From Nakamurella panacisegetis (GTDB lineage Bacteria > Actinomycetota > Actinomycetes > Mycobacteriales > Nakamurellaceae): a DNA stretch of 64,000 bases. The DNA is taken from positions 3,755,501 to 3,819,500 of the forward strand of contig NZ_LT629710.1 of assembly GCF_900104535.1 (NCBI RefSeq), written 5' to 3'. A program made the translations under genes and the position numbers. The notes under the pieces were generated by a model. The model was not told the DNA's origin. It worked only from the letters and a program-made list of their open reading frames with translations, and ran no database searches. This document shows, piece by piece, positions 56,598 through 64,000 of the stretch (its first letter is position 1; the number at the start of each line of letters is the position of its first letter).

Positions 56598-58697
56598 TCA
56601 CGGAGTCGACGGTGCGGGTGCCGCATCGAGGTTGCCGGTACGGCGCAACTTGTGCCAACCGAAGCGGATACCGGCGGTCGCTGTGGTCAGCGATTGAATG
56701 ACCACCAGGTACATCAGTTGGCGGTACACGAATTGCTGGGTCACGATCGCCCACAACACTCTCGGGCTTTCGCGGTCCAGCCGAAATGCGTACAGCGCCG
56801 CCAGGAACTGCAGCAGCAGGAACGAAGCCCATGTGAGCGCGATCGCCCCTGAATTCTGGAAGAGGATGCTGTAGATCGCGGCGACGTCCACGAAGGGGGC
56901 CAGGAGTGGAAGAAGAACCTGGAACAGCAGCAGGTACGGCAGTCCGCGCCGACCGAGCTTGCCCGCTGCGCCGCGCTCGAACACCGCGCGACGGTGCTTC
57001 CACATGGCCTGCATGGTGCCGAAGCACCAGCGGTATCGCTGTCGCCACAACTGCCCCAGGCCGGCCGGCGCCTCGGTCCAGGCCACGGCCTGCGGCTCGT
57101 ACACCACCCTCCAGCCGGCGCGACAGATGGCCATCGTCAGGTCCGTGTCCTCGGCCAGAGTGTCTGAACTCAGGCCGCCGACCTGCTCGAGAACCTCCCG
57201 CCGGAATGCGCCGATCGCTCCCGGAATTGTCGGCATGCACTGCAGCACATCGAACATCCTGCGGTCGAGATTGAATCCGATGACGTACTCGATATGCTGC
57301 CAACGACCCAGGAGTCCATGGCGGTTGCCGACCTTCGTGTTGCCGGACACGGCTCCCACCGTCGGCGTGGCCAGCTGCTGGACGAGCCGTCGAAGAGTGT
57401 CTGGTTCGAAGACCGTGTCGCCGTCCATCAGCACCAGAACGTCTCCGGAGGAGGAGGCGATGCCGGTGTTCAACGCGACCGGCTTCCCGCCGTTCTCCTG
57501 ACGTATGAGCCGCAGACCGGGCACCTCGGCGGATTTCACGGCCGCCACCGTGCCGTCGGTGGAGCCGTCGTCGACGACCACGATCTCGAAGCGGGGATAA
57601 TCGCTGGCGGCCACCGACTTCACGGCGGCGGCGATGCCGACCTCTTCGTTGAACGCCGGAACGATCACGCTGATGGTGGGCAGATGATCAGCGGTCTCGT
57701 CGATTCGCGAATGCGCGTGTCGGCGCGCCAACAGCACCAAGCAGAGCAGCCGCAGCACCGACAACGCAGCGACCAGGATCATGGTGGCCGAGAGCAGCCA
57801 CGCGACCAGATCACCGAATCGGACAGCCGCGATGACCACGCTGCCGCGCAGTCGACTGGGAACGCCGGCGGACCGGAACGGTGACGCCAAGCCCACTGAC
57901 TCGCTGACCGTGACGAAACGGTAACCCCTGGACTGCAACTTCGGTATGAGCACGGTCAGCGCCTCGACGGTCTGGCTGCGATCCCCGCCGCCGTCGTGCA
58001 TCATCACAATCGCCCCTGCACCCGTCTGCGGGACGGACGCGGCAACGATGGCCGGAACGCCAGGGCGGGTCCAGTCCTTGGTGTCCAGGTCGGTGAACAC
58101 CGCCCAGTAGTTGCCCGCCCGCCGCAGCGCCAATAGCTCTGTCGGGGTCAAGTTCGCGACCTTGGACGAATACGGCAGCCGAAGGAGATTCGTCGTGTAG
58201 CCGGTGGCTCCCGCGATCGCCTGCTGCGTCTGGTCGAGCTCGAGTCCTTCGCGCCAGGCCGAGACGGATCCCAGCTCTGGGTGGGTGAAGGAGTGCACAC
58301 CCACTTCGTTGCCGTCGGCGACCATCCGCCGAACGATGTCGGTATGTTCGGCCACCTGCTTTCCGACCACGAAGAAGGTTGCCCGGGCGTGGAAGCGGCG
58401 CAGCACGTCCAGCACCCCCGTGGTGTACTCGCTGGGACCGTCGTCGAAGGTCAGGGCGATCGTGCGGGAGGCGGGGGACAGCCCGGGCGACGCGAGGTCG
58501 CTGGAGTTGACGACGGGTCCACCGCCGACAACTGCCGTGGTCAGGGACGCACTGGAGGTTGACGGCCCGTTGTCGCCCTCGCCGAGGTTCCCGGTGGTGA
58601 ACCCGTGCACGGCCAGCGCCACTCCCAGGGTGAGCATGCTGACGACCAGCAGAACCCAGTGCGCTCGGATAACCGTCGGCGGTCTTCTCCGGTTCAT
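56598..58697 (-). CDS. Polysaccharide deacetylase / family 2 glycosyltransferase fusion
   Basis: A 699-aa membrane enzyme. After an N-terminal TM (about 13-33), residues 75-270 are a NodB-type deacetylase: TFDDGPS at 83-89 and HSFTH at 135-139 provide the metal-binding Asp and His pair. A second TM cluster (about 300-325) precedes a processive GT2 domain: PAFNEE near 348, VVDDGSTDG, DGD at 425-427, EDTDL at 516-520, QRYRW at 553-557 (the QxxRW motif), then four TM segments. The architecture implies coupled synthesis and N-deacetylation of an extracellular polysaccharide. Confidence 0.93.
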   Translation of the reverse strand: MNRRRPPTVIRAHWVLLVVSMLTLGVALAVHGFTTGNLGEGDNGPSTSSASLTTAVVGGGPVVNSSDLASPGLSPASRTIALTFDDGPSEYTTGVLDVLRRFHARATFFVVGKQVAEHTDIVRRMVADGNEVGVHSFTHPELGSVSAWREGLELDQTQQAIAGATGYTTNLLRLPYSSKVANLTPTELLALRRAGNYWAVFTDLDTKDWTRPGVPAIVAASVPQTGAGAIVMMHDGGGDRSQTVEALTVLIPKLQSRGYRFVTVSESVGLASPFRSAGVPSRLRGSVVIAAVRFGDLVAWLLSATMILVAALSVLRLLCLVLLARRHAHSRIDETADHLPTISVIVPAFNEEVGIAAAVKSVAASDYPRFEIVVVDDGSTDGTVAAVKSAEVPGLRLIRQENGGKPVALNTGIASSSGDVLVLMDGDTVFEPDTLRRLVQQLATPTVGAVSGNTKVGNRHGLLGRWQHIEYVIGFNLDRRMFDVLQCMPTIPGAIGAFRREVLEQVGGLSSDTLAEDTDLTMAICRAGWRVVYEPQAVAWTEAPAGLGQLWRQRYRWCFGTMQAMWKHRRAVFERGAAGKLGRRGLPYLLLFQVLLPLLAPFVDVAAIYSILFQNSGAIALTWASFLLLQFLAALYAFRLDRESPRVLWAIVTQQFVYRQLMYLVVIQSLTTATAGIRFGWHKLRRTGNLDAAPAPSTP

Positions 58698-58708
58698 CGC
58701 TCAGCTGC

Positions 58709-59377
<669 letters not shown>

Positions 59378-60199
59378 GGCCCATCTCGTTCGCGGTAGCC
59401 GACGAGCGGTGCCGTCGTAGAAGACCGGTCGGCTCGACGGCTGGGGCGAGATGATGTTCCTCCTCGATGAGACGACTTGATCAACAATATGCCGGGAGCG
59501 GGCGGTGAGAATGCCGGAGCCGCATGTATCCGGTGCTCGGGCGCCGACATAGTCTAGCGGTTTACCCAAGGGCGAATGGGCAGGATGAATGGCTCGCCGA
59601 GGGGCCCGGTCTTGATCAAAAATGAGACCATGAACTGGAGATGTGGGACCAGGAACGAAGACCGGGCCCAGTGGGGGGATGAACTTCTGAGTTTGCTCTC
59701 AATTCGCAGGCGCGAGACCGGGCCAACGCACATGTCGGCCAGGTAAGTCTCCGGTCCCGTCCTTCTTGCCGCTCGTCGACGGACCCGGTCCCCGCTGGTG
59801 CCATCGCCGGCTGCCCGCTCCGGCTGCCGTTCGACCGACGGCCGGACTGAAGTCGAGTGGCCAGGACGTCCAAGCCCGGTCCGGCCAGTGCGAGTTCAGA
59901 GGCCCAGCGCCGGCTCGACCGGCAAGTGGTCTGCTCGTGGTGGTCGCCTGACGGCTCTCGCCAGCTGCGCTGTTGAACGGACGAGAGCCGGAGAGACGCC
60001 GTCAACGTAATCTTCGCCCCTCGTCGAGTCCAATACCCAAACGGGCCGAGACTATCCGGCATTCCAAGAACGAGTCCGGAATTCCTCGGCAACCGGTGAA
60101 TCGGCATCCGCGGCACAGGCGTGACCACGGGATCAAGCGGGCCGCGTTACGACTCGCCGAGCGCTGTGCGCGCCGATCCGGTTTGTCGGTCGGGCCGGG
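59378..60199. other. Gene-poor stretch with a 12-bp inverted repeat
   Basis: I see no supportable gene in these 822 bp. Open frames on both strands are Arg/Ser/Pro-rich and lack the third-position G/C pattern of neighbours. GGGCCCGGTCTT (59602-59613) and AAGACCGGGCCC (59658-59669) form an exact inverted repeat around 44 nt; further AGACCGGGCC copies occur at 59715. The segment may be an IS remnant or a structured RNA; neither is demonstrated. Confidence 0.45.
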
Positions 60200-60382
60200 T
60201 CAGCGGTCGGCCGGGTCCGAATCGGCCAGGTCGAGGAACGTCAAGTGGTGGTCACCGTTCGGCTCGGAGCGTTTCCGAGTGGTGGAGGTGTCGCTCCGGT
60301 CCTGGGCCGGCGTGGTGGGGGAGGCGGTGACGTTGGAGAACAGCGGCGAGAAGCCGTCGGACGAGGAGTGCTGAGAAGTCAC
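60200..60382 (-). CDS. Small Ser/Thr-rich ORF, unknown function
   Basis: A 60-aa frame, GTG start at 60382: MTSQHSSSDGFSPLF, SNVTASPTTPAQDR, RKRSEPNGDHHLTF, ending DSDPADR. About nine codons in ten end in G or C, as in neighbouring real genes and unlike the other frames here, which is the main reason for calling it. It is hydrophilic and probably disordered. The ribosome-binding site is weak. No homologue is known to me. Confidence 0.4.
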   Translation of the reverse strand: MTSQHSSSDGFSPLFSNVTASPTTPAQDRSDTSTTRKRSEPNGDHHLTFLDLADSDPADR

Positions 60383-60789
60383 GATCTACTTTCTGATACG
60401 GATTTGCGGCCGACGTTCATCGGCCGAGGGGCAAGACCTGTCACCGGCGGACCTGGTGAGGCAGCGGCGGCGGAAGGGCCCAGCCGCGGCCGGGCGGCCG
60501 ATATGTGAGCCGGCCCTTCTATCAGCATGCCATGCCCCTGGCCATTCGGCGGGAGGGCCCGCCGTGGTTTCGAGGTCGCTCCGGCCGGGCGTACCACGTG
60601 AGCACCTGGTCGGCCCGGTGCCCATCGCGTCCCCAACCGGTGCGGGCTGGCGTTCACCCTGGATGTGGTGAGATGAACTGGCTGCGAACCGTGGACCGTG
60701 CTGGGCACACACGAATTTGGTGTTCAGGTCGGTATCCGGACCGCCGCTTTGTGCGGCCCCCGATCCCCCTATCGCAAGAGGTGTTGCTG
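60383..60789. other. Leader/intergenic region upstream of the GAF-ANTAR gene
   Basis: No gene was seen in these 407 bp. An in-frame ATG at 60673 would lengthen the regulator by 39 residues, but codon use there is poor in G/C at the third position, unlike the gene body. The promoter of the regulator should lie here; no clear -35/-10 pair was recognised. Confidence 0.35.
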
Positions 60790-61542
60790 ATGACTTCGCA
60801 GCAGGTAGAGACATCCGCCACCGCGGGGCAACCGTCGATCAACGACACCGGGACGCGGGTCGGCGACGACGACCTGGCCGAGCAGCTGACCGTGCTGGCC
60901 CGGGACCTGCAGCGGCTCTCCACTCCGCAGGAGGTGATGGATCACATCGTATTCACCGTGGTGGAGATGGTCCCTGGTGCCCAGGACGCCACGATCACTG
61001 TCGCCCAGCAGCGGAAGAACGCCCGATCGGCTGCGGCGAGCAGCGAACGGGCGCGCCTGTTCGACGTCCTGCAGTCCGAGACCAGACAGGGCCCGTGTCT
61101 GGACGCGCTGTTCGAACAGGAGACGGTGCGGGTGGATGATCTGGCCAGCGAGCCGCGGTGGCCCCAGCTGTCGGCCCGGGCTGGGGAGCTGGGCGCGCGC
61201 AGCGTGGTGTGCTTCCAGTTGTTCGTCACGGGGGAAACCCTCGGCTCCTTGGACATTCTGGCCACGGAGCAGGGAGCGTTCAGCGACGAATCCGAACATG
61301 TGGGGCTGTTGTTCGCCTCCCACGCGGCGATCGCGCTCGCCGACGCCCAGGAGCTGGAGAACGTGCGGTCGGCCCTGGTCAACCGAGATGTCATCGGCCA
61401 GGCCAAGGGGATCTTGATGGAACGCTTCAAGATCACTCCGGCGCAGGCCTTCCTCCTGCTGGCCAAGGCCAGCCAGCAGACAAACCGCAAGTTGTACGAG
61501 GTCGCTGCCAACCTGGCCCACACCGGCACCTTGAGCATCTGA
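60790..61542 (+). CDS. GAF and ANTAR domain RNA-binding regulator
   Basis: A 250-aa protein with a GAF domain (about 40-180: VVEMVPGAQDATITVAQQRK; SLDILATEQGAFSDESE) and a C-terminal ANTAR domain (about 195-245: VIGQAKGILMERFKITPAQAFLLL, RKLYEVAANLAHTG). ANTAR proteins bind dual hexaloop RNA hairpins and antiterminate transcription. The GAF ligand is unknown. AAGAGGTG at 60777-60784 fits the ATG at 60790. This architecture is common in actinobacteria, often with many paralogues. Confidence 0.9.
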   Translation: MTSQQVETSATAGQPSINDTGTRVGDDDLAEQLTVLARDLQRLSTPQEVMDHIVFTVVEMVPGAQDATITVAQQRKNARSAAASSERARLFDVLQSETRQGPCLDALFEQETVRVDDLASEPRWPQLSARAGELGARSVVCFQLFVTGETLGSLDILATEQGAFSDESEHVGLLFASHAAIALADAQELENVRSALVNRDVIGQAKGILMERFKITPAQAFLLLAKASQQTNRKLYEVAANLAHTGTLSI

Positions 61543-61907
61543 CGAGTGCAGGCGGATCGGCCCGTTCGGAGCCGATCCGGCCGACGGGGGCGTCCACCGT
61601 TCGGGCGGCCTTGTGTGTGCTGACACTCGTAGTGGTCGCGTTGTCGCGGCGGTGGCGATCGGATTTGCCGGTGGAGTCCTTGCTGCTGGCGGCCGCGTTG
61701 CTTGGGGTGACACCGCTGGCTTGACCCTGCGCCGCCGAGGTGACCCTGCGGTTCACCGGTGCCTCGACTTCCCGGCAACGCCGCGACGTCTGAGGACGAT
61801 CTCCGGGGCGGTTCGCCCACCCTGGAGACCGTCCGGACGTCTGGCGTCGGCGACCGTGCGGCGGCCGCGGTGAGGGTCACGGCGGCCGCCCAGCGATCCC
61901 GTCCGAT
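61543..61907. other. Convergent intergenic region
   Basis: This 365-bp gap lies between the convergent GAF-ANTAR gene and the TIGR03118-type gene. On the plus strand, 61600-61724 encodes a hydrophobic stretch (VRAALCVLTLVVVALSRRWRS, then LLLAAALLGVTPLA) with fair codon bias, but I find no start codon with a ribosome-binding site, so it is not called as a gene. No terminator hairpin was confirmed. Confidence 0.35.
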
Positions 61908-63032
61908 TCAGCGGGCCGCGATCAGTTCTCCGAACAAGCCGTCGGCCTCCCCGTTGATTCCCGCGGTGAAGTACAGCGCCCCGGGTGTGACGTTGAGCGC
62001 GCCGGTCGGGAACTTCAGGTCCCACAGACCGGAGATCGTGATCGGATGTCCGCGGGTATCGCTCAAGGCGCGAACGAAGTGCCCGCGAGGTGAATAGACG
62101 TTGATCCGGCCGTCGCCGAAGTTGCCGACCAGGATGTCGCCGCCGATACCGGGCACACTCGCGGGCGCTTTGGTGACACCCCACGGTGAGTTCAGTCGTC
62201 CGTGAGAGGCGAAGTGCTGCAGCAGTTTTCCTCCGGGACTGAACACATCGACGAAGCCCAGTCCTGATCCGGCCACATCGTCGTGCTTCTGGGCGTCCTG
62301 CTTGGCGAAGGTGACGAAGAGGTTGCCGCCGATCGTGGCGATGCCGAACGGCCCGTAGCCCGATGGCAGGTCGGGGTCGGTGAAGGTCCGCACCAGCGTG
62401 AAGTTGCGGTCGAACACCTCGACCTGACCGAACCGGAAATTGGTCGCGTAGAGGAACTGTCCGGCCGGCGTGCTGGCCATGGCCAATCCCTTGTAGACCG
62501 CCCCGACGTCACCCTCCGGATCGACGACGGTCGACCGATCGGCCACCGTGATGGCGTTGCCCCGGTCAACCGTCGGGCTCCAACCGGCCAGCGTGCCGTC
62601 CTCCGTGGCGAACAGGAACCGGCTCGGGCTCGAAACGCCGTTCTCGCTTACGACGAAGCCGGCGGCGGCCGGGTTCGAGACGGTGCCGGTCGGGGTTCCG
62701 CCGGATGGCGCGGAGGATGCGGCGGCGGGAATCGTCACGACCAGCGGCGTGGCGACCCCGGCACCGTCGTACAGCGTACTGACGCCGGCGCCGTTGTCGG
62801 AGATCCACAGCGGAGAGCCCGGTAGGAACGAGATGCCCCAGGGATTCTTCAGGTTCGCGTCCGTGTGAGCGGCCAGACCGGCCACGTCGGAAACGAGGTT
62901 CTTCTGAACGAAGCCCGGGTCGTGGTCGTGCTCACGGTCCTGGGCCGATGCCGATGCAGCGGGTCCGACCATGATCACCCCGGCGGCCAGCACCGCTGTC
63001 CACGCCCTCGAGGGTCCTGATTTCCGGATCAT
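61908..63032 (-). CDS. TIGR03118-family secreted beta-propeller-like protein
   Basis: A 374-aa exported protein. The signal peptide is IRKSGPSRAWTAVLAAGVIM...ASASA, followed by FVQKNLVSDVAGLAAHTDANLKNPWGISFL and repeated blocks such as FLYATNFRFGQVEVFDRNF and GDILVGNFGDGRINVYSP. These segments match the TIGR03118 family, whose function is not established. Repeats of G-x-LFVTFA and D-I-LVGNFGDG suggest an NHL/propeller fold. Found in actinobacteria and plant-associated bacteria. ATG at 63032. Confidence 0.85.
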   Translation of the reverse strand: MIRKSGPSRAWTAVLAAGVIMVGPAASASAQDREHDHDPGFVQKNLVSDVAGLAAHTDANLKNPWGISFLPGSPLWISDNGAGVSTLYDGAGVATPLVVTIPAAASSAPSGGTPTGTVSNPAAAGFVVSENGVSSPSRFLFATEDGTLAGWSPTVDRGNAITVADRSTVVDPEGDVGAVYKGLAMASTPAGQFLYATNFRFGQVEVFDRNFTLVRTFTDPDLPSGYGPFGIATIGGNLFVTFAKQDAQKHDDVAGSGLGFVDVFSPGGKLLQHFASHGRLNSPWGVTKAPASVPGIGGDILVGNFGDGRINVYSPRGHFVRALSDTRGHPITISGLWDLKFPTGALNVTPGALYFTAGINGEADGLFGELIAAR

Positions 63033-63236
63033 TGACCGTCCTTCCGTCGATGGGTACGGTCGCCGGCCGGGCGCGACTCGCGCGCAGCCGAGTCCGGAAG
63101 GTCTCGGCTCCGGCGCCCGTCACTGCACCTCACGCCGGCCGCACAGGAAAGGTTCAGGTGACTGGGTGGTGCGGACCCGGCGAGGTTGCCGGGCCAGGAG
63201 CGGCACGGGCTGCACCGGTCGCCGGTTCGGGCTCGC

Positions 63237-64000
63237 TCACTCGGCGGGGAGGGCTCCGGCCAGCCGGTTGACGAACGATTTGGCCGCGTCGATGAAGTCC
63301 GGCGGTCCGAGGAGTTCCATTGGCTCGTCCAGCAACGTCATCCAGATCAGGAACGTGATCGACCACGGCCCGACAGTGCTGACCAGACAGGAGTTCTCAC
63401 CGTCCGGTGCAACGGTGACCGAATCGGGCGCGACCCGGCCGCGGATTGCCGCGGCGGTCGCCTGTACCCGGATCCGGGCCGGGGCGGCGTCGAGCCCGCC
63501 GCTGCGGCCGGCGCGCGCTTGCACGAAAGCAGCCGGATCGCCGCCGGGCACTTCGCGGGGGCGGCCTCGGTCGGCCCGGCGGACCTCGCCTCGAATCCGG
63601 TCCAGTCGGAAGACGCGCCAGTCCTGTCGATCGAGATCGAAGGCGACCAGGTACCAGTTGAAGCCGCTGTGCACGAGCGCGGCCGGCTCGGCGTACCGCT
63701 GGGAACCGGCACCGGCCGTGTAGGCGAACCGGACTCGCTGCGAGTCTCGGCACGCTGCGGCCAGCGTGGCGAGCACCTCGACGTCCGTTGACGGGCCGCC
63801 CAGCGGCACGGCCGAGGTGGCGGCACCGAGGGCCCTGACGCGCTTGCGCAGGCGTTCCGGCAGGACCTGATCGAGTTTGGTCAGGGCGCTGACGGAGGTC
63901 TCCTCGATGCCGGCGATCGACGTGGCGGCGACCGTTCGCAGGCCGATGGCGACGGCCACCGCCTCGGCGTCGTCGAGGAGCAGGGGCGGCATGCGGGTTC
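63237..64000 (-). CDS. WYL-domain transcriptional regulator, 5' end beyond the window
   Basis: The visible 254 residues cover the WYL part of a DeoR/YafY-type regulator: PPLLLDDAEAVAVAIGLRTV at the start (in full-length members this lies after the helix-turn-helix), VRFAYTAG, PAALVHSGFNWYLVAFDLDR (W-Y-L), DWRVFRLDRIRG. The helix-turn-helix would be encoded to the right of the window edge, so the ATG at 63992 is not the real start. WYL domains bind nucleic acid or small ligands. Upstream neighbours are unknown. Confidence 0.88.
   Translation of the reverse strand, partial: TRMPPLLLDDAEAVAVAIGLRTVAATSIAGIEETSVSALTKLDQVLPERLRKRVRALGAATSAVPLGGPSTDVEVLATLAAACRDSQRVRFAYTAGAGSQRYAEPAALVHSGFNWYLVAFDLDRQDWRVFRLDRIRGEVRRADRGRPREVPGGDPAAFVQARAGRSGGLDAAPARIRVQATAAAIRGRVAPDSVTVAPDGENSCLVSTVGPWSITFLIWMTLLDEPMELLGPPDFIDAAKSFVNRLAGALPAE

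Noticed and set aside
59602-59715. AGACCGGGCC copies as a CRISPR-like array
   Set aside because: Spacing is irregular, only a few partial copies exist, and there are no cas genes nearby.
59616-60128. 170-codon minus-strand frame in the gene-poor stretch
   Set aside because: Arg/Ser/Pro-rich content, no codon-position bias, no ribosome-binding site.
61600-61724. Possible two-helix membrane peptide on the plus strand
   Set aside because: Hydrophobic and fairly codon-biased, but no start codon with a ribosome-binding site was found.

Overview
This is high-GC DNA with strong G/C bias at third codon positions, many GTG starts and many ATGA or GTGA gene overlaps. The order rpsP-khpA-rimM-trmD-rplS-lepB-rnhB-DUF2469-yraN is the conserved actinobacterial ribosome/processing cluster, so the host is an actinobacterium. 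A Frankiales or Nakamurellales-type soil organism would fit, but the genus is a guess.

Layout. (1) 1-683 is the N-terminal part of an RCC1-repeat protein running off the left edge. (2) 894-6466 is the housekeeping cluster; the usual comM/dprA continuation is absent. (3) 6472-8930 holds small conserved or unknown proteins, including a pterin-dehydratase/VOC fusion. (4) 9252-18127 is a type IV pilus locus: prepilin peptidase (minus), then pilin, PilT, PilB, PilC, two minor prepilins and a 684-aa PilX-like protein. A decayed SDR fragment lies beside it. (5) 18291-25441 is an accessory patchwork: aldo/keto reductase, a TetR divergon with a clear palindrome, an XRE/SDR divergon, a secreted-type nuclease, a peptidoglycan-binding protein and two broken genes. 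(6) 25580-36980 is an 11-gene minus-strand operon for non-phosphorylative sugar catabolism. It combines a Weimberg-type branch (sugar dehydrogenases, enolase-superfamily dehydratases, XylX-like FAH dehydratase, 2-oxoglutarate-semialdehyde dehydrogenase) with a DeLey-Doudoroff-type branch (KDG kinase, KDPG aldolase). (7) 37415-42977 is a divergent Dpp/Opp-type ABC transporter with a permease-ATPase fusion, followed by a LacI regulator and a divergent epimerase/TolB-like pair. Tandem CGAAAC motifs about one helical turn apart lie in both divergent control regions, so regions 6 and 7 probably form one LacI regulon. (8) 46415-56542 is a peptide or amide uptake and hydrolysis cluster: double Lrp regulator, proline-iminopeptidase-like hydrolase, M24 homologue with altered metal ligands, two permeases, binding protein, M19 dipeptidase with a TTG start, and two divergent ATPases. 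(9) 56598-59377 encodes a polysaccharide deacetylase/glycosyltransferase fusion and a Ser/Thr/Pro-rich exported protein. (10) 59378-64000 has a gene-poor stretch, a small ORF, a GAF-ANTAR regulator, a TIGR03118-type secreted protein and a WYL-domain regulator cut by the right edge.

No tRNA, rRNA, CRISPR array or intact transposase was seen. All family calls come from reading motifs by eye; no database search was run.
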